From contig CM022677.1 in the NCBI GenBank assembly GCA_012295275.1, positions 5,988,494 to 6,050,493 on the forward strand: a DNA stretch of 62,000 bases, read 5' to 3'. The notes under the pieces were generated by a model, which was not told the origin of the DNA, searched no databases, and saw only the letters and a list, made by a program, of their open reading frames with translations. Origin of the DNA: Chrysomallon squamiferum. Taxonomy: Eukaryota; Mollusca; Gastropoda; Neomphalida; Peltospiridae. The position numbers and the translations under genes were made by a program. Positions 1-10,329 of the stretch are shown one piece after another. The stretch's first letter is position 1. Each line of letters begins with the position of its first letter.

Positions 1-706
1 AAGGGAATATGTCACCCGGCAGTTTCAGTACATGTATGTCCTAAACATCAGTTGTCAACACTAGAACTAGGTTAAGTACAAACATGATCTTTGTCTGCCG
101 GTCTATAATATTACATATGTCTCTTATTTGCCACACTCCACTCTAAAAATAGTCAAATAATTTTTTTTTCTCTCATATTTTAATGTGCATGGGAAAGAGA
201 TATATTCTTTTGCCTTCTCAACTGAAGCGTTTATTTACATAGATACGAACTCCAAGGTGTTTGTGTCCTTGTTTCGTTTTCCTGCAGACGCCATATTGCC
301 TGCTTGAAATGTTGTTGTTACACTCTAAGCTCATTACGTTTCTGTTAAGATTGTGAACGTTTCGGTAAAATATTTGTTTGAAAGAAGAGTCTGTGATGAA
401 AAACCTTTCTCTGGATACATTTAAAAAAAAAAGGTAAAATCATTTTTGATCAATGAAATGGAAATAAAAATTTAGTTTTCGTGAGGCTATGACACTGTTA
501 GTATTACACAGTTAGGAAGATTGTAAATTCAAAAGAGTTTTGTTAACGATAATCTATTTCTGTTTATTGTATTATTCAGAAAATAGAATATATATTTATG
601 AAGTATTTATATATCTAGATAGATAGATAGATAGATAGGTAGATAAAGAGAGAGATAGATAGATAGTAGATAGATAGATTGATTGATTGATATAGATGTG
701 TGTGTG
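1..706. repeat. Diverged NC-gene 5' flank; gene itself missing
   Basis: Bases 1-600 align in the same orientation with the region upstream of the NC-type gene at 13001 (about 11825-12390): the same 'gtcacccggcagtttcagta' block, the same gene-poor stretch and the same spacing. In the 8.25-kb unit the NC gene would follow. Here the sequence runs through a GATA-type tetranucleotide tract (about 618-690) straight into the intergenic segment that normally lies 3' of that gene. The NC gene has therefore been deleted from this oldest unit. No coding region is seen. Confidence 0.65.
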
Positions 707-1002
707 TATGTGAGTTTTATTTCTACAAATATAAAATTAATATTGTATTTCAAAACTGGTGTTAATAACAAACAGTGCTATGTTTCTTTCATCAGAAAAC
801 TATTTTATGAATTTTATAGAGAAATCTGAAACATAATTAATTTCATGTGAAATCACATAAATTAATGGGGTTTTTACAAGGTATATAAAAAAATCAGAAC
901 TTAAAGCATCTGCTAAATATATTTTATTTATTGTATATGATTATATCAAGCTATAACAGCCAGTATAGATCAAAATATAAAGAAAACATATCAGTAAAGC
1001 AT
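707..1002. repeat. Intergenic repeat, copy a
   Basis: This segment recurs almost unchanged and in the same orientation at 3972-4265; both contain 'gtgctatgtttctttcatca'. A more diverged version lies 3' of the NC gene in every 8.25-kb unit (around 14490-14900). Together the two copies bracket the inverted segment that carries the NS-type gene at 3182. Confidence 0.8.
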
Positions 1003-1573
1003 ATCAAAGCAGAGAGTCGGAGAAAAAGCATTCGATGTGTCAACGAAGTATTCTGTTCCAACAAAGACTGAATCCTTGGAAGCTGATCAACTACGCACAG
1101 TAACAATAATAAATATTGCCTACATGCATAAGTTAACTTTAGCACTGAAACAAATGCCAAATAACAACATTAAAATACAGATATTAGTTATTTTTAGTTC
1201 ATGAACTGTTTTTCTATTTTATTGTTAATATCCTGCTTTCTTTCTTTTTTTATTTTTATTTATTTATTTATTTATTTTTTATTTCCTATAAATAATTTAT
1301 TACGAACGCCTAATCAAGGGAGGTAACTTATATTTCTCACACTTCAGAATAGGTGAATGTAATTCGATCCACACGAATTAAAATATGTTACATTTTTTTT
1401 AGATTTTTTGTGAATATTATGATGGAAAGCATTGATCTCTTCAAATTTTTTTGCACTGACTTCCAGAAAAAAAAAAAAAAAATTAATCGGCAAGTATTTT
1501 TTAAATACATACAAACATGCACAAGCAGAACATAAATATCTTCAGAAATATACCTGCATCCATACACACACAG

Positions 1574-1623
<50 letters not shown>

Positions 1624-1773
1624 ACATATCATAGAAGTTTACAACTTAAATAAATAAAAGCTACAAAAGTCAGAAGGACCAAAACACACTGTAATGTACA
1701 GTATAATAAATAACTTAAAGTCAGACCCCCACCAAAAAAAAAAAATAATAATAATAATAATAAAAAATAATAA

Positions 1774-1820
<47 letters not shown>

Positions 1821-1879
1821 TAATGACAATGATAATAAAAAGTGCCTTTTTAATTCTTGAATAAATAAAAGCTCACGGA
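1003..1879. other. No gene seen; simple repeats
   Basis: No coding region is supportable. The stretch holds T-rich tetranucleotide runs (about 1240-1280), a (CA)n tract at about 1571-1620 and A-rich TAA/TAAA runs at about 1735-1830. The last part, from about 1625, is an inverted copy of flank sequence found near 8880 and 17210. Confidence 0.6.
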
Positions 1880-2205
1880 AATCGAAACCAGGACGAAGCC
1901 ATTGTAAATAATCAAAAGTAGACACAGGCTAACGCGACCTCCTATTTTTAACAAACAGAGGTAGCAGGGGTCACATAAAGCCCTCCCACTTATTTTATTA
2001 CTACTTTTAGCCTTGTTGTCGTTTTGTCGTGTTTATATTTTTATCTGCATAAAAAACTGTGACTGCGAAGATTTGAGTTAACCCCACTTTTTCAAGCAAA
2101 TGGTACGTTCCAGGGATTTCCCTTATTTTGTGTCGTCGCCATAATTACAGTTTTTCATTCACTTGTAAGACAGGGAACACTCCTCTCCTTTATTTAGGTA
2201 AGTAA
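1880..2205 (+). promoter_or_regulatory. 5' flank and leader exon end of the NS gene at 3182
   Basis: This block is conserved, inverted, upstream of the minus-strand NS genes (16430-16720, 24670-24960, 36490-36790), so it is the shared 5' region of the NS type. A strong 5' splice site, 'tttag|gtaagtaac', places the end of a noncoding exon at 2197. The same donor is kept as GTAAGT near 36496 and as GTGAGT near 16437, 24677 and 32949. The transcription start and promoter elements could not be identified. Confidence 0.55.
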
Positions 2206-2408
2206 CGTATAATTAATTATTATTATTATAGTTAACACAAAATAAAACGTCAGTTTTCTCGATTTCCTAGCAACGTTAGTAAGCGAGCGAGCGAGTTACG
2301 TGTTCGTAAAGCAAAGTCTGTGAAGGTTATTTTCAATGACACACTTAATTGTTCATTATTTTGTCCATGTATTACAAATAATAGTTTTAAAACCAGGTGG
2401 CAGTGGCG

Positions 2409-2451
<43 letters not shown>

Positions 2452-3037
2452 CATAAAATATACGATTTATTCTTTCTCTGTCTTTCTTGCTCGGTAATTC
2501 TTATATTTTAAACGGAAAATAAAGACAATTCTCGGATAATAAGTTTTCTGAAATTTTTCTTATAAAATCAGAAGACTGAAGTAATAGAGACGTTTATCAT
2601 GACAAATGTACGTTTATTATTTTACAGAAATATTTATTTATTTTTATTTATTTATTCTGAATAAGGAAATCGAAACATTCTGGGTATCTTGTTTTGATTT
2701 CCTTGTGTAGTACAAACACACTTAAACACAATTGTAGGTGAGGCAAATTGTCAGAGACGTGTCATATAGTAATTATATAACACTCCTTGCCAACAAAAAC
2801 AGATACACACACACATATACATATGACAAAACAATCTGAAAGCATTTTTATGAACGCTACTGTCCAAAATAGAAGCGATTTTACTTCAGCGTATGTTTGT
2901 ATATATAATGGGTATATAGCCACGTATCAACGTATGTAAGATTTATTGACAGAGAAAGAGCCAGCCAAGATATATATAAATAAATATATGTGTGTGTGTG
3001 TCTGTGTGTGTATATATATATAGAGAGAGAGAGAGAG

Positions 3038-3109
<72 letters not shown>

Positions 3110-3170
3110 TTATACGGTTCGTTATCACGATTTTGCTGAAGATAATTTTCTATTTTACATTATTTATCAG
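2198..3170 (+). other. Predicted 5'-UTR intron of the NS gene
   Basis: The intron is bounded by GTAAGT at 2198 and by 'tttatcag' ending at 3170, eleven bases before the start codon. It contains a (TTA)n tract (about 2409-2450) and a (GA)n tract (about 3021-3107) and has no coding potential of its own. The prediction rests on consensus sites that are conserved in the paralog at 35439-36496. Confidence 0.55.
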
Positions 3171-3181
3171 GTTCGAGAACA

Positions 3182-3616
3182 ATGAGGGTCTACATCTGGT
3201 ATCCAAATAATAATCACCGAGGACACGCATCACTTGAGCTGTCTAGTGGTGCTTACATCAGCTTCTGGGATCGTGACGTCATGGAAAATAAAAACACAAT
3301 AATACTAAACGCGTGTGGAGAATCGGGAAGTCTTAAATTTGACAGGAAAAAGCTCGGACAAGATCCTCAATACATCATCAGTGTTGGCGATCTCTCACTG
3401 GATGAAGAAAAGATGGAAACATGGTGGAATCAATGGAAGGAAACGGGAACGTTCGGATTCTACTATTACAACAGTTTCTGGGCTGTTTACAGAGCTCTGC
3501 GAGCAGGAGGAGCTTCCAGGAGTATCAATCCTCTCTGGACAGCTGGAATCCTCTACCGATATCTACAGAGAGTCAAACTGGGCTTCTGGGGACTTGTGAC
3601 TTCGTTTTTTGGTTGA
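3182..3616 (+). CDS. NS-type permuted papain-like protein (Cys replaced by Ser), intact
   Basis: An intact 144-residue frame. The start is the ATG eleven bases after a 3' splice site, in the 'ACAATGAG' context that nearly all family members share. Residues 1-8 form the first strand (MRVYIWYP). Gly14-His15 starts the 'GHASLEL' strand, followed by 'YISFW' (25-29). A Trp-Trp pair (81-82) sits in the central helix. The helix that should carry the catalytic Cys reads 'YNSFWAVYRALRAGGAS', with Ser98 where the NC-type genes have Cys. The C-terminus (about 125-144) is hydrophobic with basic residues. The His-then-Cys order fits circularly permuted NlpC/P60 or LRAT-like folds; that placement is inference from motif order. 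With Ser98 it may be a pseudoenzyme or a serine hydrolase. It is the only NS gene on the plus strand and sits in an inverted segment. Confidence 0.8.
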   Translation: MRVYIWYPNNNHRGHASLELSSGAYISFWDRDVMENKNTIILNACGESGSLKFDRKKLGQDPQYIISVGDLSLDEEKMETWWNQWKETGTFGFYYYNSFWAVYRALRAGGASRSINPLWTAGILYRYLQRVKLGFWGLVTSFFG

Positions 3617-3971
3617 GTTGTTCCGTGCTCGCTTCACTTCATTACGTCATAGCTGTGTGACAACAAACTAAACAATTAATAATCAACGATCAAAACAAAA
3701 ATAATAATCAACGATCTACATAAATCTTACCAATTAACTGTGATTAAAATCTGTTATTTTGATTTGGAAGATTTTCTATACTGTCAGTAGGAAATAATTG
3801 TTTGATATTTTATTTAACTGAATCCTTTTTTAGTTTAAAACAGCATATTCTAAGATTTTTTATTATTATTATTTTTGTAATAATGTGAAGAAATGAAATT
3901 AAACCGTACATTCTAAGATTATTTTTGTAATTAAGTGAAGAAATAAATTAAATATTTTCTGAACAGACAGG
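3617..3971 (+). other. 3' flank of the NS gene
   Basis: This is an inverted copy of the sequence found 3' of the minus-strand NS genes (for example 14830-15113), including 'ttgttccgtgctcgcttcac' just after the stop. No other gene is seen. Orientation switches to that of the rest of the cluster between about 3800 and 3972, which marks an inversion breakpoint. Confidence 0.6.
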
Positions 3972-4265
3972 TGAATAGTTTTATTTCTACAAATATAAAA
4001 TTAATATTGTACTTCAAAACTGGTATTAATAACAAATAGTGCTATGTTTCTTTCATCAGAAAACTATTTTATTAATTTTATAGAGAAATCTGAAACTTAC
4101 AATTAATTTCATGTGAAATCACATAAATTAATGCGGTTTTTACAAGGTATATAAAAAAAATCAGAACTTAAAGCATCTTCTAAATATATTTTATTTATTA
4201 TATATGATTATATCGAGCTATAACAGCCAGTATAGATCAAAATATAAAGAAAACATATCAGTATA
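3972..4265. repeat. Intergenic repeat, copy b
   Basis: This is a direct repeat of 707-1002 with only scattered substitutions. The pair flanks the inverted segment that contains the NS gene. Confidence 0.8.
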
Positions 4266-4391
4266 ATCGTCAGATATCAAAAGAAAAGGGAAAACAAAGG
4301 CGCTAACAGATTTAAAAATAGGTAAAAGTTAAAAAAGTGGATATGGCTTTTTTTTTTTAATTATTATTTATTTATTTTTAATTTCAATTTA

Positions 4392-4591
4392 ATTCAATTT
4401 TTAAAAATTATTATTCATTCGTACCATTTCGGTATTCATCGGTTTGCTATGACTCATCGCTGACTTTGTTTTCCGAGTAAAACTTAAGGAAATAGAAAGT
4501 GAAACAAATCTCTTTAAACAGAACTTACTAAAGTGTCGAGAAGTTCTTCTGGGAAAAACAAACGACATAGAAAATATCCAGTATCATGTAA
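4392..4591. repeat. Local direct duplication, copy 1 (about 200 bp)
   Basis: Repeated at 5298-5496 with very few differences; both contain 'aagtgtcgagaagttcttct'. The block is not seen upstream of the other NC genes. The spacer between the copies is mostly microsatellite. Confidence 0.85.
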
Positions 4592-4773
4592 CAGTTAGAA
4601 TAGATCTACAATAAACTTACGTCATTTGAATACGACTCGTTCGAACCAAACCGTCGAGAAAAATCGCAGGTGTTTACTCATCGTTTAGGTTTCAATATCA
4701 AAGGTGAATTCCCTGTCCAACATTGGTACGTAATTAATCCGAATACAGAATTATTTTCATAAATTTAGAAAAT

Positions 4774-4849
<76 letters not shown>

Positions 4850-4881
4850 GTTGTTGTAGTTTTTCTCTTTCATCTTATTAC

Positions 4882-4915
<34 letters not shown>

Positions 4916-5032
4916 GTTGTTGTTGGTGGTGGTGGTGGTGGTGGTGGTGTTAATATTATTTTGGGTTTTTGGTTGTTTTCTTGTTTCTGATATTATACTT
5001 ATTCTTCTTGTTGTTGTTGCTGTTGCTATTGC

Positions 5033-5080
<48 letters not shown>

Positions 5081-5250
5081 GACTATTAAACATAAATCTG
5101 TATAAAGTGAATATGGGGGAAAGGGAAAAGAAAGAATGATATGAATCGAAAAGTAAAGAAAAGGAATTAAAGTAAATAAATAAAAACAAAATATCAGACT
5201 TATTCTTTTATACCGCTGCTGGAGATAAAACAATACATAAGCATGCAAAT

Positions 5251-5284
<34 letters not shown>

Positions 5285-5297
5285 CCTTCTTTCTTTA
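4592..5297. repeat. Microsatellite block between the duplicated copies
   Basis: The block contains (CT)n at about 4773-4843, (TTA)n and GTT/GGT runs at about 4879-4950, (ATT)n at about 5034-5080 and a poly-T run at about 5253-5284. Long frames through it encode only single-residue runs and are not genes. Confidence 0.8.
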
Positions 5298-5496
5298 ATT
5301 CAATTTTTTCAAATTATTATTCATTCGTACCATTTCGGTATTCATCGGTTTGCTATGACTCATCGCTGACTTTGTTTTCCGAATAAAACTTGAGGAAATA
5401 GAAAGTGAAACAAATCTCTTTAAACAGAACTTACTAAAGTGTCGAGAAGTTCTTCTGGGAAAAACAAACGATACAGAAAATATAAGTATCATGTAG
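5298..5496. repeat. Local direct duplication, copy 2
   Basis: Second copy of 4392-4591, offset by about 905 bp. It ends about 250 bp upstream of the NC-type start codon at 5753. The sequence that follows (5497-5740) is related to the immediate 5' flank of the other NC genes. Confidence 0.85.
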
Positions 5497-5752
5497 CTGC
5501 ATTCATCTGTCGAACTGTGTGCGATTAAACCTGTGCATTATTAATTATGTTCATTATGCTGCAAAATAATAAATAAGACAGGAAAGACAAACACACACAC
5601 ACCCAAAAGCACCACCAACACCACAACAACAACTCAACACAACAACAACAACTCAACACACACAAATAAAAAAATTTAAAAACTCCAAAATATATTTCGC
5701 ACTTCTTTAATTTTGTGTGTTGTTTTTGTGTGTTTATTTTACAGATAAAACA

Positions 5753-6307
5753 ATGAGAGTTTTTATTTGGAATCCATCGTTACAAAGAGAGCAGGTTGGC
5801 CATGCTTCTCTCCAGCTCTCCAATGGAACGTACATAAGCTGGTGGCCGCAGGACGATGGTTCTGTCCCCGACAATGACGAAAGTGACGAAACTGGGAAGA
5901 AAACGAGAACGAGATTAGGGAAGGAAACTGGAAAACAAATGGGAAAGGAAGCCGGGGTGAAATTTGGAAGCGCATTGGGAAAGATGGGTGGGAAAGCAGC
6001 TGGAAAGAAAACAGTCAGCGAAACTCGACGCGGTTATGCACAAGAATCTCTCGAAGATGACAAAGACGCGGAAGGCGGAAACCCTGACAAGACAGTAGAC
6101 TTGGATGTCCTGAAGCTGGATGAAGAGAAGATTGAAGAATGGTGGATTGGCTGGCGGATGAGAGGTTCCTATTCTTTGCTTGAAACAAACTGTTGCTGGG
6201 TAGTTTATACTGCTTTGAGAGCTGGCGGTGCTCCTAAGAGTTCTACCGAAACCGAAGTATGGATGCCAGGCAAGCTTTACGACTATCTCAGACAGATGAC
6301 TCGTTAA
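5753..6307 (+). CDS. NC-type permuted papain-like hydrolase with glycine-zipper insert
   Basis: An intact 184-residue frame. The chosen ATG lies eight bases after the splice acceptor 'ttattttacag' (ending 5744); an in-frame upstream ATG at 5717 would be intronic. Visible parts: strand 'MRVFIWNP' (1-8); Gly16-His17 and 'TYISWWP' (26-32); an acidic stretch (34-46); a Lys/Gly-rich insert (about 48-86) with glycine at every fourth residue, 56 through 84; an acidic linker; 'EEWWIGW' (128-134); and 'NCCWVVYTALRAGGA' (146-160), with Cys147 the likely nucleophile. It has the His/Cys pair expected of permuted NlpC/P60 or LRAT-like hydrolases; substrate and exact family are unknown. Unlike the other NC genes it has the insert, and it ends after 'YDYLRQMTR' without the hydrophobic tail. 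Confidence 0.82.
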   Translation: MRVFIWNPSLQREQVGHASLQLSNGTYISWWPQDDGSVPDNDESDETGKKTRTRLGKETGKQMGKEAGVKFGSALGKMGGKAAGKKTVSETRRGYAQESLEDDKDAEGGNPDKTVDLDVLKLDEEKIEEWWIGWRMRGSYSLLETNCCWVVYTALRAGGAPKSSTETEVWMPGKLYDYLRQMTR

Positions 6308-6569
6308 CTCAACACCTGCGTCAGTTGTATGCAGGCTTGGATTTCCCTATAGTAATAGGGATAAACACATTTTTTCGTCATCAGCTGTAGAATTAAACAC
6401 AAAACTGCTACACATTATGACAAAATAAGAACGATCTAACTGAGTTTTTACTTGTATCTCGTTACATGATATGAAGTGTAAGTACGTTACAATCTGTTAC
6501 ACTTTAGTAAAGAAAAATTTCCAAAGAAGTAAATGAAATATCACCATCATCATCATTATCATTATCATC

Positions 6570-6616
<47 letters not shown>

Positions 6617-7057
6617 AACTACTACTGATAATATAAACTTTTCTCAGAAACTTAATTAAGAAATGAACGAGTGTTTTTTTGTTTTTTTGTTTTTTTAATA
6701 TAAATCCACTTATATACCTTATTAAAGTAATCTATACAAACTATATTTTCTTTAAATCAGTGTATTTACTAGGGAAAAGGTAATGAAAAAGATTATTTTC
6801 AACGTCCCACTTAGCAGGTTTATAGAAAGGGACTGACTTGGTGTAATACCAAACAATACACAAGTTTTATTGTTGTTGTTGTTTTTGTTTGTGTTTTTTT
6901 TTTTTTTTGTTAATTGTTTTTCTTTTTTATCAAACCGTAATGAAACGACCGTTTTAAAACTATTTTATTTATTTATTTATTCATTTATTTATTTTAATTA
7001 CAATACGAATAAGGAAATATCTCGGGGTACGATTAACTTCTGTTTCGATTTATTTAC
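6308..7057. other. 3' flank of NC gene; simple repeats
   Basis: The flank is related to the 3' region of the other NC genes (13430-13960) and, inverted, to about 39900-40700. It holds an ATC/ATT microsatellite (about 6540-6615) and poly-T runs near 6890. No gene is seen. Confidence 0.6.
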
Positions 7058-7147
7058 TTTTAGCTCCCAGAAGCTGATATATGTAGACAGCTCAAGTGCT
7101 GCATGTCCTTGGTGCATATTTGTTGGATTCCAGATGTAAACACTCAC
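7058..7147 (-). pseudogene. NS-type N-terminal remnant
   Basis: Only about 30 codons of the N-terminus remain: the 'VYIWNPTN' strand, the Gly-His strand (as GHAALEL) and 'TYISFWE'. The start codon position (7145-7147) reads GTG instead of ATG, and two residues are missing before 'TYISFW'. The upstream acceptor-like 'tttatcag' persists, but the conserved leader-exon donor seen in other copies is lost near 8120. Downstream the sequence stops matching the family, so all later motifs are gone. A clear dead copy, on the minus strand and convergent with the NC gene at 5753. Confidence 0.75.
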
Positions 7148-7411
7148 TGTTCTGTTACCTGATAAATAATGTAAAAACACAATATTATCTTCAGCAGTAT
7201 CATAAAAAAGAACTATGCACCTTTCTCTCTGTCTGTATTTCAACCTACCTATATATGTATCTGAATGTTTGTGTATATGTATGTATGTATGTGTGTATGT
7301 ATGTATGTATATATGTATGTATTTATGAATGTATGTATGTGTGTCTGTGTATGTAGTTATGGATTTATGTGTGTATATATTTATATGTCTATGTATGAAT
7401 CTATATATATA

Positions 7412-7454
<43 letters not shown>

Positions 7455-7885
7455 ATGTGTGTGTGTGTGTATATGTAAGTATGCCCATAAGTATGTAACT
7501 ATCGGCCTATCCCTCTGCATATCCATAAGCTCGTAAACTGATTCTATTGATCATGAAAGCATTAAGACATCTCTTTGAAAAATCTCTGGCCAATCCACGT
7601 AGCTGAGGGTGTACTACACAAAAGAAATCGTGACAGAAATAAATAAATACCCACAATGTTTGAAATTCACTATTCTAAATAAATAAATACAAATATGCGA
7701 TAACCCTTTCTATTACCTCTTTCTTCTGATTTTATAACAAATGTTTTAGAAAACAGATTATCCGAGAATTGTCTTTATTTTTTTCTATTTAAAATATTTA
7801 TTAACGTAAATAGAATTACCAAGCAAGAAAGAAAGAGAAAACATAAACGTTTACTTTCGAAAATTACTAAATAAACAAATAATTC

Positions 7886-7944
<59 letters not shown>

Positions 7945-8728
7945 GTCATTTGTAACGAATGTACAAAACTAATGTATGAACAATAAAGTGTGCCGTTCAA
8001 AACAACCTTTACAGACTCTGATTTACGAACACATTATTCGCTCAATAACGCTGCTAGAAAAACGAGAAAACTAATGTTTTATTATGTATTAACAATAATA
8101 ATAATAATTATATGTTCTCAGTCTTTCAGGTGAAAGAAAAACTGTCAATATGGCGACTACTCAAAAAGTAATAAAACAACAACAACCCTGAGACGTTCCA
8201 TTTATCACAGTCAAAGAGCGTTTTGTATAGATACAAATATATACACAACAACACGACAACAAGGCTAGAAGTAGTAATAAAACAAGTGGGAGGGGTATAT
8301 GTGACCCCTGCTACCTCTGTTTGTTAAAAATAGGAGGCCGTGTTAGCCTGTGTCTACTTTTGATTATTTACAATGGCTTCGTCCTGGTTTCGATTTCGTG
8401 AAAAAAAAAAAAAAAAAAAAGGAAACAGAAATGAATAGATAATAAATACATAGATAAAATATTTCTTTCAGTACGTTACTATGAAGTTTTATTTATTTAA
8501 GTTCTGTAATATTCTATTATATTAACAAATATATACTCTTTTAAATATTAATTGGCTGCCTCTGTGTATGTATGTATGTATGTGTGTGGATGTGTATGTG
8601 TATATGCATGTATATAGATATATAAGATATTTATACATGTGTGTATGTATTTAAGAATTAAAAAACGCACTTGCTCTTGAATTGTTAGTTTTTATTATTA
8701 TTAATATTATTATTATTATTATTATTAT

Positions 8729-8784
<56 letters not shown>

Positions 8785-8976
8785 TTTTTCTCTTTACTTT
8801 TTAAAATGTGATCTCTATGTATTCGAACTGATTTAAGGCTGACCATTATAATGCGCTTTAGTCCAATTCATTTCTATATCTTTTATTTATTTAAGTTGTA
8901 AACTTCTATGATATTAGCAAATAAATACTATTTTAAATTATAATTGCCTGACTTTCTGTAGCTCTGTATTATTTAT
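7148..8976. other. Diverged NS 5' flank with microsatellites, no gene
   Basis: About 7730-8400 is the NS-type 5' flank (related to 36000-36830). About 8460-8976 is a diverged copy of 16760-17287. Simple repeats: TATG/TG runs (7265-7480), (ATA)n (about 7889-7943), poly-A (8401-8420) and TTA/GTA (about 8690-8783). Position 7795-7803 is the empty site corresponding to the small transposon insertion at 36033. Confidence 0.6.
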
Positions 8977-9283
8977 ATATGTGTTTGTCTTTATGTGTGT
9001 ATGTATGTATAAATACACCTATGATGCTTATGCATGATTCTATGTGTTTTGAAAATAAAAATAATAAAATACAAAAAAGTAATTAAAAACAAAATTAAAA
9101 TTAAAAAATTAAAAAATCTAATTTTACGTCTAGTTATTCGAGTTGACTTAAAGTAGACCATTGTAATGTATATTACAGTGTGTATCGAACCATTTGACCT
9201 TTTTAGGGTAACTTTGTTGTACTTGCTCGTTTTGGGCTGTTTAATTACACATAGCTTTGTACAGACGTATTATTCAGAATAAA

Positions 9284-10060
9284 ATGTCCTGTGAACTATA
9301 ACGGTATGTCCTGTGAACTATAACGGGATATCGTGTGAACTATAACAGGATGACCTCTGAACTATAATGGGCTGTCCTGTGAACTATAAGGCGGTGTCCT
9401 GTGAACTATATCGGGATGTCCTGTGAACTATAACGGGGGTGTCATGTGAACTATAACGGGATGTCCTGTGAACTATAACGGGGTGTCCTGTGAACTATAA
9501 CGGGGTGTCCTGTGAACTATAACGGGATGTCCTGTGAACTATAACGGGGTGTCCTGTGAACAATCACGGGATGTCCTGTGAACTATAACTGGATGTCCTG
9601 TGAACTATAACGGGATGTCCTGTGAACTATGACGGGATGTCCTGTGAACTATAACGGGATGTCCTGTGAACTATATCGGGATGTCCTGTGAACTATAACG
9701 GGGGTGTCATGTGAACTATAACGGGATGTCCTGTGAACTATAACGGGGTGTCCTGTGAACTATAACGGGGTGTCCTGTGAACTATAACGGGATGTCCTGT
9801 GAACTATAACGGGGTGTCCTGTGAACAATCACGGGATGTCCTGTGAACTATAACTGGATGTCCTGTGAACTATAACGGGATGTCCTGTGAACTATGACGG
9901 GATGTCCTGTGAACTATAACGGGATGTCCTGTGAACTATAACGGGATGTCCTGTGAACTATAACTGGATGTCCTGTGAACTATAACTGGATGTCCTGTGA
10001 ACTATAACGGGATGTCCTGTGAACTATAACGTGGTGTCCTGTGAACTAAGACAGGAATTC
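9284..10060. repeat. 22-bp minisatellite, unit 1 (about 35 copies)
   Basis: The monomer is approximately 'tcctgtgaactataacggga' plus two bases (22 bp). An internal block of about 12 monomers is duplicated with a 265-bp period: the variant 'ctatatcggg' occurs near 9411 and again near 9676. This duplication is absent from units 2 and 3. Confidence 0.92.
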
Positions 10061-10271
10061 CTGTTACTGGGCAGTCAGTAAATCAGAATATTGCTCCTTC
10101 GCGATTTTACCAGTTTCAACATTTACTCCTAATGTGTGTGTGGGTGTTTATATTGATGTATGCATGGATGTATGTGTGTGTGTCTGTATTTATGTATGGA
10201 TATGCTGGAACCATGACAGACAACCAGTTCACTTCTACGTTTATTGGTGGGAAAACCATTTTTAGGCTGAA

Positions 10272-10329
<58 letters not shown>

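Noticed and set aside
3315-3599. Overlapping 94-codon frame inside the NS gene (also 35010-35294)
   Set aside because: It is an out-of-frame shadow of the NS coding exon and lacks the family motifs. It appears in the same place in both copies only because the underlying DNA is conserved.
4757-5248. Long frame on the minus strand (163 codons) with Asn, Thr and Arg-Glu runs
   Set aside because: It is a translation of (CT)n, (TTA)n and GTT microsatellites with no non-repetitive core. The same applies to the long frames at 16321, 24561, 32833, 40471, 52318, 54338, 55579 and 59220.
9284-10060. CRISPR-like array of short regular repeats
   Set aside because: The 22-bp monomers are directly contiguous with no unique spacers, and the DNA is eukaryotic; it is a minisatellite.
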